A stretch of DNA of 64,000 bases from DASRHK01 sp963776465 (GTDB taxonomy: Bacteria; Pseudomonadota; Gammaproteobacteria; Nevskiales; Nevskiaceae), in the NCBI GenBank assembly GCA_963776465.1, contig CAVZMV010000002.1, forward strand, positions 2,170,001 to 2,234,000. The letters run 5' to 3'. The notes under the pieces are model-generated. The model made no database searches, had not been told where the DNA came from, and worked only from the letters and a program-made list of their open reading frames with translations. A program made the translations under genes and the position numbers. Shown one piece after another: positions 52,568-61,479 of this stretch (its first letter is position 1; each line of letters begins with the position of its first letter).

Positions 52568-54503
52568 CTAGCGCGGCCTGCTGACCTCGAAGTCGACCTC
52601 TCCCTCGGAGAAGGTCATGCGATCGGCTTCGCTGGAGATGGCGAACCTGTAGCGACGCCCCAGCGTGCGGTAGTTGAAGACGTCGGCGATCGGGTCGCAG
52701 TCACCGGTGCATGACAGGGGCGCTGCCTCCACCTGCAGCATCGTCGCGGAGAGCGGCCGGGCGCTGAGCGTGCCCGCGACCGTGATCTGGTCGTCGAATT
52801 GCCGGCAGTCGCTGCGCTCGGCGCTCTTCGCACGCACGCCGGTCGTGAAGGAGCCAGCGAGCGCCCGGCCTTGGTCCGTCGCGCCGTCCAAACGGATCGA
52901 CCAGCTACGCGCGATGCTGGCGTAGCAATCGCTTCCGGGCACCATCGCGACGTACGTAGACTCCTGCGTCCAGTTGCCGGCCAGCTTCGTCCGAAGCTCG
53001 GCGACGAGCTGCTTCTGCGCGTCGGCGCCGGCCGGCGCTTCCGGATCACGCGTGCGCTGCGGTGGCGTCTGGACGGCGCTGTCTTCGGGAGCGAGCGAGG
53101 GCGCCGCGATCGGCTGCGCCGAAGGCTCGGCGGTGGGCACAGGCGGGACGGTTTGCGGCGGCAGCACGGGCGCAGTTGCGCCCGGTGCGGGCGCTGCCTG
53201 CTGCACGGGCGGCGGGATGCCGGAGGCTGCCGGTGCCTGCGCTCGACGCGTGTCGGTGTACCACCAGTATCCGACCGCCAGGATGAGAACGATCAGGGCT
53301 GCGACCACCGAAAGGGCGGACGAAGACTGCGCGGGCGGCGGCGTGGACGGTCGCACCGGTGTTCTCCGCGCAGGCGCCACCAACGGAGGCACCGCAGGTT
53401 TCGGAGGGGCGATGGTCGGGGCAATCGGCCGCGTCGCAGGTCTGGGTGGCGACGCGATCGGCGCGGGCTTGGGCACGACGGGAACCGGCCTGGGCGCCGC
53501 CGGAACAGGTTTCGCCGGCGGCGGCGGTGCCGCAGCTTTCGGCAAGGGTGTCTCCGGTTCTGGCGGAGGGATGGGCGTGGCGTTGGCGCCACCGCGCCTC
53601 GGTGGGATCGGTACAGGCGCTACGGGCGCCACCGGCGATACGGGCGTCGCGGGCAGCGTCTTTTTCTTTTCGCGCAGCTCGCTGAACTTGCGGATCATCG
53701 TCGCCGTGATCGGCACCGTCGCAGGAGAGGCGGCGCCGACCACCACGGTGTCCCGCAGGCCCAGCAGCGCGTCCTTCCATTGCGCCAGGTTCTGCGGCCG
53801 CTCCAGCGGGTGCACCTTCAGGGCCCAGTCGATCGCCTGCAGCAGGCTGCGGTGATACTTGTCCGCGCCGACCTCGCGTGCCGGCTTCATGATGTCCTGC
53901 GCGTTGCGCGTCAGCGCGTCGATGGGCGCGTGCCCGCTGATCAGCCGATACGCCAGCGCGCCGAGCGCATAAACGTCGGTCCAGCGCCCCGTCCGGAATT
54001 CCGAGGAGTACCTGCTCGATGGCGGAATAGCCGGGCGTGCGCGCCTGCGCGCCACCGCCAAACCCGGTCAGGATCGGCGAGCCATTGCCCTTGACCACGA
54101 CGCGCTCGGGCCGGATGTCCAGGTGCAGGACGCCCGCAACGTGCGCAGCTTCGACGCCGTCGGCCAATGGAAGCAGAACACTTTTCAGCCGGGCCTCGTC
54201 GAAGATCGGCTCGCGCCTCAACAGCTCGGAGAGCACCTCGCCGCCCCACGGCTCGGTCACCAGGTAGGCGTTGCCGTCGACCTCGAACGCGCGGATCGCC
54301 GCCGGCAGGTTGGGGTGCCTGGCCGTGGCCAGCGCTGCCAGGTCGTTCTTGGCAGCGAGCGGGTATTCGTGGATCACGACCGGCTTCTTGCTGGCCAGCT
54401 CGGTGGCGGCGTAGATGAAGCGGGCGGGGTCCGTGTTCGTGATCTGCGTGATCTCGAAACCCTCGACGTGCGTTCCGACCTGCAGCGGCTGCGCTGATTC
54501 CAC
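52568..54503 (-). pseudogene. Membrane-anchored serine/threonine kinase-like protein (one-base frameshift, catalytically degenerate)
   Basis: Two frames join at 54009-54012 to give a ~644-residue protein. The coding strand reads GAGCAGGTACTCC, while GAGCAGTACTCC restores YSAIEQYSSEFRTGRWTDVY. Residues 1-270 are a protein-kinase fold starting THVEGFEITQ. Key residues are altered: the VAIK lysine position reads VVIHEY (H45), the catalytic loop reads HLDIRPERV (D129 kept, K and N lost) and DFG reads GFG (147-149). A Pro/Ala-rich stretch, one membrane helix (about 394-416) and a ~130-residue periplasmic domain with six cysteines follow. Probably a pseudokinase sensor. The insertion may be a sequence error. 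Confidence 0.75.
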
Positions 54504-54573
54504 TTGAGCGATCCTTGGGTTGCGCCGATGCGATCATAAAGCGGCGGGAGCCGGCGCGGCCATCGCGGCGCGC

Positions 54574-54603
54574 TTGGAGTCCCGCGAGGTCCTGACCGAT
54601 AAT
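54574..54603 (+). promoter_or_regulatory. Promoter of tRNA-Ser
   Basis: TTGGAG (54574-54579) and GATAAT (54598-54603) with an 18-base spacer, ending 16 bases before the mature tRNA 5' end. Confidence 0.5.
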
Positions 54604-54619
54604 CTGCCTCCGCAAATGC

Positions 54620-54707
54620 GGAGAGGTGGCAGAGTGGTCTAACGCGGCGGTCTTGAAAACCGCTAACCCGCAAGGGTTCGGGGGTTCGAATCCCTCCCTC
54701 TCCGCCA
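54620..54707 (+). tRNA. tRNA-Ser (anticodon TGA)
   Basis: 88 nt, with CCA encoded. The acceptor stem GGAGAGG pairs with CCTCTCC; the anticodon stem GCGGT/ACCGC holds loop CTTGAAA with TGA at 54654-54656 (reads UCA). A long variable arm (TAACCCGCAAGGGTT region) marks a class II tRNA. The aldolase gene starts 38 bases after it. Confidence 0.97.
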
Positions 54708-54745
54708 GCTTTCCAACCCGTCCATCAACGAGAAGATCTCCAGTC

Positions 54746-55759
54746 ATGAACGAGAAAATCCTGCACGAGACCGCGCTGGCGATGGTTGCGCCAGGCAAAG
54801 GCCTGCTCGCCGCCGACGAATCCACCGGCACCATCGAGAAGCGCTTCAAGAGCATCGACGTCGAGAACACCGAGGCCAACCGCCAGGCCTATCGCGACAT
54901 GCTCTTCACCACGCCGGGCTTCGAGCAGCACACCAGCGGCGTCATCCTCTACGAGGAAACGCTGTTCCAGAAGGGTCTCGACGGCACGCCGTTCGCGAAG
55001 CTCCTGGCCAGCAAGGGCGTGATCCCCGGCATCAAGGTCGACAAGGGCGCCAAGGATCTGGCCGGCGCTCCCGGCGAGACCATCACCGAGGGCCTGGACG
55101 GACTGCGCGAGCGCCTGGCCAAGTACAAGGAAGCCGGCGCGCGATTCGCCAAGTGGCGCGCGGTGATCACCATCGGCAACGGCATCCCCAGCGACTATTG
55201 CATCCACACCAACGCGCACGCGCTCGCCCGCTATGCCGCGCTGTGCCAGGAAGCCGACATCGTGCCGATCGTCGAGCCCGAGGTGCTGATGGACGCCGAC
55301 AACACCATCGAGGTCTGCGCGCACGTCACCGACTCGACCCTCGCCGCGGTCTTCCACGAGCTGCACCGCCAGCGCGTGCTGCTCGAGGGGATCGTGCTCA
55401 AGCCGAACATGGTCGTCTCCGGCAAGAAGTGCAAGACGCAGGCCGACCGCAAGACGGTCGCGCGCGAGACCATCAAGCTGCTCAAGCGTCACGTTCCGGG
55501 CGCGGTGCCGGGCATCGCCTTCCTGTCGGGCGGCCAGTCCGACGAGGACGCGACCGCGCACCTGGACGAGATGAACAAGCTCGGGCCGCATCCGTGGAAG
55601 CTCACCTTCTCCTATGGCCGGGCGCTGCAGCATGCCGCGCTCAACGCCTGGGCAGGCAAGAACGCCGATGCCGGCAAGAAGGCGCACCTGCACCGCGCCA
55701 AGATGAACGGGCTGGCTGCGCTCGGGAAATGGAGCACCTCGCTGGAGAAAGCTGCCTAG
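54746..55759 (+). CDS. fba: Class I fructose-bisphosphate aldolase
   Basis: 337 residues. It is a Schiff-base (metal-free) aldolase of glycolysis/gluconeogenesis. GLLAADESTGTIEKRFKSI is the class I N-terminal motif, the Schiff-base lysine is in GIVLKPNMV (K219), and FLSGGQSDEDATAHLDEMN follows. The ATG at 54746 is used; an in-frame upstream extension overlaps tRNA-Ser and is rejected. Class II enzymes are more common in Proteobacteria, so the class I type is a useful marker. A terminator follows. Confidence 0.95.
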   Translation: MNEKILHETALAMVAPGKGLLAADESTGTIEKRFKSIDVENTEANRQAYRDMLFTTPGFEQHTSGVILYEETLFQKGLDGTPFAKLLASKGVIPGIKVDKGAKDLAGAPGETITEGLDGLRERLAKYKEAGARFAKWRAVITIGNGIPSDYCIHTNAHALARYAALCQEADIVPIVEPEVLMDADNTIEVCAHVTDSTLAAVFHELHRQRVLLEGIVLKPNMVVSGKKCKTQADRKTVARETIKLLKRHVPGAVPGIAFLSGGQSDEDATAHLDEMNKLGPHPWKLTFSYGRALQHAALNAWAGKNADAGKKAHLHRAKMNGLAALGKWSTSLEKAA

Positions 55760-55777
55760 CGCGGGCGGGGCACGCGA

Positions 55778-55811
55778 AAGCCGTTCGCTCGCGAGCGGCT
55801 TTTTTGTTTTC
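55778..55811 (+). terminator. Terminator of the aldolase gene
   Basis: AAGCCGTTCGC-TC-GCGAGCGGCTT, an 11-bp stem with one G-T pair, followed by TTTTTTGTTTT. It lies just before the SDR gene. Confidence 0.85.
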
Positions 55812-55825
55812 AGACGGGGGAGTTC

Positions 55826-56614
55826 ATGACGCAGCTCGCAGGCAAGGTCGTCTGGATCACCGGCGCCTCCGGTGGCATCGGTGAGGCGCTGGCCATCGGC
55901 GCCTCGCAGCGCGGCGCCAAGCTGGTGCTGTCGGCGCGCCGAGTCGCTGAGCTGGAGCGCGTGCGCGGGCAGTGCGCCAATCCGCGCGACGTCGCCGTGC
56001 TGCCATTGGATCTCACCGCCTTCGATGCAGAAGAAGCGGCGCGAGAGGCGCAATCGCACTTCGGTCCGGTCGACGTGCTGGTCAACAATGCCGGCATCTC
56101 GCAGCGCAGCCTGGTGAAGGACACGTCGATGGACGTGTACCGCCAGATCTTCGAGCTGGACTTCTTCGCACCGGTGGCGCTGACCAAGGCGGTGCTCGGC
56201 CCGATGCTCCAGCGCAAGGCGGGTCACGTGGTCGTGGTATCGAGCGTGGTCGGCTACGTCGGCACGCCGCTGCGCTCCGGCTACGCCGCGGCCAAGCACG
56301 CGCTGCATGGCTTCTACGACGCGGCCAGCGCCGAGCTGTGGCGCGAGCAGGTCCGCTTCACGCTGGCCTGTCCCGGCTTCATCAAGACCGAGGTCTCGGT
56401 CAACGCGATCACGGGCACCGGCGGCACGCACGGCAAGATGGACTCGGGCCAGGCCAAGGGCATGGACCCGCGAGCCTGTGCCGAGAAGATCTGGCGCGCG
56501 GTCGAGCGCGACGCGGAGGAGGTCCTCATCGGCAAGGAGCAAAGCCTTATCTGGGTCAAGCGCTGGTTCCCGGGGCTTGCACGGTTCGCGGTGAAGCGGG
56601 CACGCATCGCGTGA
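55826..56614 (+). CDS. Short-chain dehydrogenase/reductase
   Basis: 262-residue classical SDR. The dinucleotide-binding motif is TGASGGIG (12-19), NNAG lies at about 88-91, the active-site Ser is in VVVSSVVGYV (about 140), and Tyr/Lys are in YAAAK (Y153, K157). The basic residues after the second strand (SARR) favour NADPH. The C-terminus ends in a basic/hydrophobic stretch that may touch the membrane, as in DHRS7-like enzymes. Substrate unknown. Its stop overlaps the GTG of the following cyclase-like gene (GTGA), implying co-translation. Confidence 0.9.
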   Translation: MTQLAGKVVWITGASGGIGEALAIGASQRGAKLVLSARRVAELERVRGQCANPRDVAVLPLDLTAFDAEEAAREAQSHFGPVDVLVNNAGISQRSLVKDTSMDVYRQIFELDFFAPVALTKAVLGPMLQRKAGHVVVVSSVVGYVGTPLRSGYAAAKHALHGFYDAASAELWREQVRFTLACPGFIKTEVSVNAITGTGGTHGKMDSGQAKGMDPRACAEKIWRAVERDAEEVLIGKEQSLIWVKRWFPGLARFAVKRARIA

Positions 56615-59099
56615 CCGCCCCGCGGCTGGGCAAGACGGTAGGCCTGCAGGACTGGCTGCGCACGTTCCGGCCCGACGGCCTGCGTCGCAGCCGGCCGTTC
56701 GTCATCGGCGGCACCGGGCATGTGCTGCTGTCGCAGGCCGAGCAGGACAACGTTGCCTCGCACCTGGAGCGCGGCCTGCTGCCGCGGCTGATCAGCGCCG
56801 ACGCCGGCGTCAAGGTGCGCGTGCTGACCGGCCTTGCGCCGGGGGCGGACCTGCTGCTCACGCGCGTGGTCACGCGGTGGCTTTCCCGCCGCGGCATCGA
56901 TCACGAGCTGATCGGCCTGTTGCCGGTGCCGCCGGCCCGCCTGCTGCGCGACTGGCAGGACAAGGCGGAGGCCGCGGGCGTGCACGTCGACGAGGCTCAG
57001 CTGCGCAAGACCCAGCTGGAGCTGCGCAAGGCGCTGCGCGACTGCGCCGTGCTGGTCGACCTCGTCGGGGACGATGCCACGCGGTCTCATCTCGACGAAC
57101 TGTCGGTTCGCCAGACCCAGGACCCACGGCTGGCGGCGCTGCTCGCCGAGCAGACCGATGCGCTGATCGCGGTCCTGCGCGCGCAGAGTCCGGAGCTGCC
57201 AGGCGGGACGGCCGAGGTCGTCGAGTGGCGACGTAACCCGCAAGCGGTGCCGCCGGAATTCTCGACGCTGTCGGTGGAGCAGCGCGTCGCCGGCGAGCGC
57301 AACCGGCAGCTGATCGTGGTGGACCCCGGCGTGCCGTTCGCCGGCTCGGCGCCGGCGCGCGACGCCGCGCAGGGCGTCCACCGCAAGGCGACCGATGCGC
57401 TGAAAGCCGGCAACTACCTGCAGTGCTACGACGTCATCGCGCGCGCGCGGGCGCGCGGCATCGACTCGCGGCCGCTGCAGTACCCTGATGGTGCTGGCGC
57501 TAGCCAACGCCGGCAGCACCAGGCTGGCGTTGCGCCACTACGTGGAGTTCGAGGAGGTCGGCGACATCGCCGAAGACTGGCTCGCGCTGAAGGCACGCCT
57601 CCTCAAGGACCTGGCGTTCCGCGGCGGTCCACAGTCCGAGTCCTTGTACCTGGAGGCAGCGGAGGCTTACGAGGGCGCGTACACGCGGACGCATGGGCAT
57701 TTCAGCGGCATCAATGCCGCCAGCATGTACTGCCTGTCCGGTCGCCGAGACGCCGCGACCCGGCTCGCGCGGGAGGTGAAGAGCGTCCTGCAGAAGCTGC
57801 AGCCGCGCGGCGACGAGGAGTCCTATTACTGGCAGGTGACCCACGCCGAAGCGTCGCTGCTGCTGGGCCATCTGGATGCCGCGAAAGTCGCCCTGCAGGC
57901 CGCCGATCGCTACGAGATCAGCAACGTCAACGCGCGCAGCCGCACCCGCTTCCAGCTGCGGCAGCTTGCCGTCTGTCTGGGCCAGGACGCCGGGATCGTG
58001 GATGCGCTGGCGCTTCCGCCCGTGCTCTACGTGCGCCGGCTCGGCACCGCCACGATGGAATCGGGCATCGACATCGAGCCCGCCCTGATCGAGCGGTTGA
58101 AGGGCATGAAGCCGCTGGTGTTCCTGCCGTTGCTCGGCATGCCGGAGCTGCGCACCGCGGAGATCTGCCTGGAGCTGGGCTTGCCGCTGTACCTGAGCCT
58201 GGCCGACGAGCGCAGCACCGAGGTTGCCCGCTGGCGACGCCTGCACGGCGACGAACCGGTCGAGCGGCTGGCGCGCTGCCTGCTGGGCGCGCACGAGGTC
58301 TGCTCGGCGCGCGGCTTCATCGACGGCGAGGATCGATGGTGTGCGCGTTACGTCGAGTCGATGGCGTTCGGACTATCGCTGCTGGCGGCGCGGCGCCTGG
58401 CGACGAACTGGAGCGTGCTCGCCATCAGCATGAGCGGCCGCGTGCTGCGGCTGATGGACCAGCACCCGGCCAACGAGTCGCTGACGGCCACCGGCGAGTT
58501 CAGCCAGGGCGCGATGCCCGAGCGCCGGCGATACGTCGGCCTGATCTTCGCCGACTTCGTCGGCTTCAGCGCGCTGTCCGACGACAGCCTGCCGCGGTAC
58601 TGGAGCGAGGTGATGGGCGCGATGGCGCAAACCATCAACGCGCACGGCGAGCACGTGCTGTTCCGCCACACCTGGGGCGACGCGCTGCACGTCGTTACCC
58701 GCAACGCGCTAAGCGCCGCGGTCATCGCCACCGAGATCCGCGCTACGCTCGAGCGCCTGCGCAGCCAGCTGACCGGCGAGCTGGCGCGGCTGGAGCTGCG
58801 CCTGTCGATCCACTACGCGCCCGCGTTCGTCGGCCGCGATCCGGTGGAGGATGCCGAGACCTACTTCGGCAGCCAGCTGTCCTTCGCCGCGCGCATCGAG
58901 CCGGTGACGCCGCCCGGCGCGATCTTCGTGACCGAGACCTTCGCCGCGCGGCTGATGCTCGAAGGCTCCGAGCAGTTCGCGCTCGAGTATGCCGGCGAGC
59001 TGGAGCTGGCGAAGAACTTCGGTCAGTACCCGGCTGTTCAGCCTGCGCAAGCGCAGTTTCCCGGACTTCGGCAAGACGGCCGAGCTCTTGATGCGGTAG
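56611..59099 (+). pseudogene. SLOG-like / TRAFs-binding / class III cyclase-like signalling protein (two one-base frameshifts)
   Basis: Repaired, this is an 828-residue protein. Residues ~30-200 look like a SLOG-type Rossmann domain (FVIGGTGH and VLTGLAPGADLLLTRV); ~250-560 like the TRAFs-binding/TPR region (LALANAGSTRLALRHYVEFEEV, ALKARLLKDLAF); ~638-785 a class III cyclase domain. In the cyclase the metal Asps are kept (FADFVGFS, WGDALHVV), but the usual substrate Lys is His (HTWGD) and the Asn of the N-x3-R motif is Ser (LSFAARIE). Frame breaks are at 57481-57485 (CAGTACCCTG) and 59031-59036 (CAGTACCCGG). Removing one base at each gives FSLRKRSFPDFGKTAELLMR and a TAG at 59097. Unrepaired, the last frame runs to 59134. 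Confidence 0.75.
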
Positions 59100-59120
59100 G
59101 GCGCGCCGCGCGCATCGCCA

Positions 59121-60098
59121 TCACGGCGACGTGACGAGCTCCAGCACGCGCGCCTCGGCCCACGAGCGCAGCGCCCAGTCCTGGATGAATCCGCAGTGTC
59201 CGCCGTAGTCGGTCGCCAGGAACGCGCGAACCGGGCCGCCCGCCTTCAGGCCGTCGAAGTAGCTGAAGGGGATCACCGAGTCGTCGCGGGAGGTGATCAC
59301 GGCCGTTGGTGTGGGCGATCCCATCAGCATCGCTGGCGTGATCGTGTACTGATCGAGGTAGCTCTGCATCGACTCGAACTCGGTGAAGTCGGCGACGAAG
59401 CGCTCGGTGATCTTCTCGAAGTTGCGCAGCTGCCGATAGCTACGGAAATCGTAGCGCCCCGGCCAGGCCTGGCTCTTGGCCTCCAGCGTGCGCAGCCACT
59501 TGTCGATGAAGTAGCGGTGCACCAGCGGCGGGCCCTGGTCGATTGCGCGCAGCGTCGCGCCTGGATTGATCGACGGCGACACCGCGGCGACCAGCTGCGG
59601 CCTGATGCCGGCAGCCGGGCCGTGCAGGCCGACGCGCAGCGTGAAATTGCCGCCGAGGGAAAACCCGACGACGTAGAGCGGATCGGTGGCGTCGATGCGC
59701 CGGATCGCGTGGAAGGCGCCGAGCACCTCCCCCATGCGTGCCGAGTGGAACAGGTGCTCGTTGAGGTGATGGGTGCCGCCGTGATCGCGCAGGTTGAGAC
59801 GAAAGATGCTGAAGCCGGCAGAGAACAGCCGGCACGCCATCGAATACAGGTAGCTGGACTGGTGGCTGCCTTCCCAGCCGTGGATCAGCACCACCAGGCC
59901 GCGATTGGGCGCGCCGCTGGGCTGCGGGTCGTGATAGCCGGTCAGGCGCACGCCGTCGCCGCAATCCAGGACGATCTGCGGCGTGTGCGCGAGGTCGACG
60001 CCATGCCTGCGCCACAGCCAGCGCGCCGGCCGCTTGGTCGCGAGCAGCGACTGCGTGAAGGGCGCGCGCAAGCCCCACGCCGGCACGAACGCCGACAT
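59121..60098 (-). CDS. YheT-family alpha/beta hydrolase
   Basis: 325 residues. LVVLIHGWEGSHQSSYLYSM is the oxyanion region, the nucleophile elbow is VVGFSLGGNFTLRVG (about 141-155), the acid is in TSRDDSVIP, and the His is in TDYGGHCGF. These place it in the YheT/ABHD group of putative esterases. The ATG at 60098 is chosen by homology (MSAFVPAWGLRAPF); upstream frame belongs to dapE antisense. It lies five bases downstream of dapE and converges on the cyclase-like gene. Substrate not known. Confidence 0.88.
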   Translation of the reverse strand: MSAFVPAWGLRAPFTQSLLATKRPARWLWRRHGVDLAHTPQIVLDCGDGVRLTGYHDPQPSGAPNRGLVVLIHGWEGSHQSSYLYSMACRLFSAGFSIFRLNLRDHGGTHHLNEHLFHSARMGEVLGAFHAIRRIDATDPLYVVGFSLGGNFTLRVGLHGPAAGIRPQLVAAVSPSINPGATLRAIDQGPPLVHRYFIDKWLRTLEAKSQAWPGRYDFRSYRQLRNFEKITERFVADFTEFESMQSYLDQYTITPAMLMGSPTPTAVITSRDDSVIPFSYFDGLKAGGPVRAFLATDYGGHCGFIQDWALRSWAEARVLELVTSP

Positions 60099-60103
60099 GG
60101 CGG

Positions 60104-61234
60104 TCAGGCCAGCAGCCGGCGCAGCGCGGCGGCGTAGATCCGGGAGAGGGCGTCGAGGTCCTCGAGCCGCACGTGCTCGTTGACCTTGTGGATGCTGTCG
60201 TTGATCGGCCCGAGCTCGAGCACCTCGGCGCCCCAGGGTGCCAGGAAGCGCGCATCGGACGTGCCGCCGCCGGTGAACTGCACGGGCGTGAGCCCGGTGA
60301 CCTCCGCGATCGCCGCGAGCGTCGAGGCGATCAGCTTTCCGTGCTGCGTCAGGAACGGCTCGCCGGTGTGCCACCAGTCGGCAACGTAGCGCAGGCCGTG
60401 TCGATCGAGCACGGCGTGCACGCGCTGCTTGAGAGAGTCGGCGCTGGACTCGGTGCAGTAGCGGAAGTTGAAGATGACGTCGGCCTCGCCCGGGATGACG
60501 TTGTTGGCGCCGGTGCCGGAGTGGACGTTGGAGATCTGGAACGACGTCGGCGGGAAGTGCGCGTTGCCTTCGTCCCAGCGCGTGGCGATCAGCTCCGCCA
60601 GTGCCGGCGCCAGCCGGTGGATCGGGTTGTCCGCCTTGAGCGGGTAGGCGACGTGGCCCTGCTTGCCGAGGACCTTGAGGTTGCAGCCCAGCGAGCCGCG
60701 CCGGCCGATCATGATGCGATCGCCGAGCGCGCGATCGCTGGTCGCCTCGCCGACGATGGCGTAGTCGGGCTTGAGGCCCCGCGACTTGAGCACGTCGACG
60801 ACGTGCTTGGTGCCGTGACGCGCGTAGCCCTCCTCGTCGCTGGTGATTAGGAACGCGATCGTGCCCTCGTGCGGACCGGATGCGAGCAGGCTCTCCACGG
60901 CGCAGACCATCGCCGACAGACCCGACTTCATGTCCGCGGCGCCGCGTCCGTACAGGTTGCCGTCGCGCACCGTCGGCGTGAACGGATCGCTGGCCCACTG
61001 ATCCAGCGGCCCGGTCGGCACGATGTCGGTATGGCCGGCGAGGATCGTCAGCGGCGCGCCCTGGCCGTGCGTGGCCCAGAGGTTGGTGACGCCCTCGTGG
61101 TTCAGGTACTCGAGCGCAAAGCCGAGCTTCGAGAGCCGCGCGCCGATGAGCTCGCAGCAGCCGGCGTCGTCGGGGGTCAGCGATTTGCGGGCGATCAGCT
61201 CGCGCGCCAGCGACAGGACAGGGGAGGGGCTCAT
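60104..61234 (-). CDS. dapE: Succinyl-diaminopimelate desuccinylase DapE
   Basis: 376-residue M20 metallohydrolase of the lysine/diaminopimelate pathway, which supplies the peptidoglycan cross-linker. The metal and catalytic motif is LAGHTDIVPTGPLDQW (H68, D70), the general base lies in TSDEEGYARHGTKHV (about E134), SNVHSGTGANNVIPGEADVIFNFRY is the dimerisation lid, and GGGTSDARFL follows near the C-terminus. Length is normal. yheT follows after five bases. Confidence 0.95.
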   Translation of the reverse strand: MSPSPVLSLARELIARKSLTPDDAGCCELIGARLSKLGFALEYLNHEGVTNLWATHGQGAPLTILAGHTDIVPTGPLDQWASDPFTPTVRDGNLYGRGAADMKSGLSAMVCAVESLLASGPHEGTIAFLITSDEEGYARHGTKHVVDVLKSRGLKPDYAIVGEATSDRALGDRIMIGRRGSLGCNLKVLGKQGHVAYPLKADNPIHRLAPALAELIATRWDEGNAHFPPTSFQISNVHSGTGANNVIPGEADVIFNFRYCTESSADSLKQRVHAVLDRHGLRYVADWWHTGEPFLTQHGKLIASTLAAIAEVTGLTPVQFTGGGTSDARFLAPWGAEVLELGPINDSIHKVNEHVRLEDLDALSRIYAAALRRLLA

Positions 61235-61479
61235 CGGCGCGGAATTCTACTTGGGAACGATCGCAGAAGTTTGCGTCCCGTTCGCAGTTGCGAGCCTCGC
61301 CCGTTCGCCGCTACATTCTCCGGGTCGAATTAACCAAGCGTTAACGCGGTAAAAAAACAGCATTGGTGAGGTGGAGGGAGGCCGCGTCTGCCGCGGTGTT
61401 CTGCCTCATTCCTAGGATCTGAAGAATCAGCTCTCGCAAGGACGCAGTGCGCTGCATTCTCTTGCTCGGGAGTTTTCAC
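61235..61479. other. Divergent intergenic region dapE / subtilase
   Basis: 245 bases between divergent genes. It contains an AT-rich patch (GTCGAATTAACCAAGCGTTAACGCGG split around 61323-61350, then seven A) that stands out from the GC-rich surroundings and is the likeliest promoter area. A GGGAG ribosome binding site lies eight bases before the subtilase ATG. No known RNA was recognised. Confidence 0.4.

Noticed and set aside
54626..54745. Longer N-terminus for the class I aldolase
   Set aside because: It would be translated from inside tRNA-Ser; the conserved family N-terminus begins at 54746.
55972..59091. Single 1039-codon plus-strand frame through the SDR and cyclase genes
   Set aside because: Only its middle part (56611 to about 57480) is real coding sequence; before and after that it is out of frame with the SDR and the TPR/cyclase regions.
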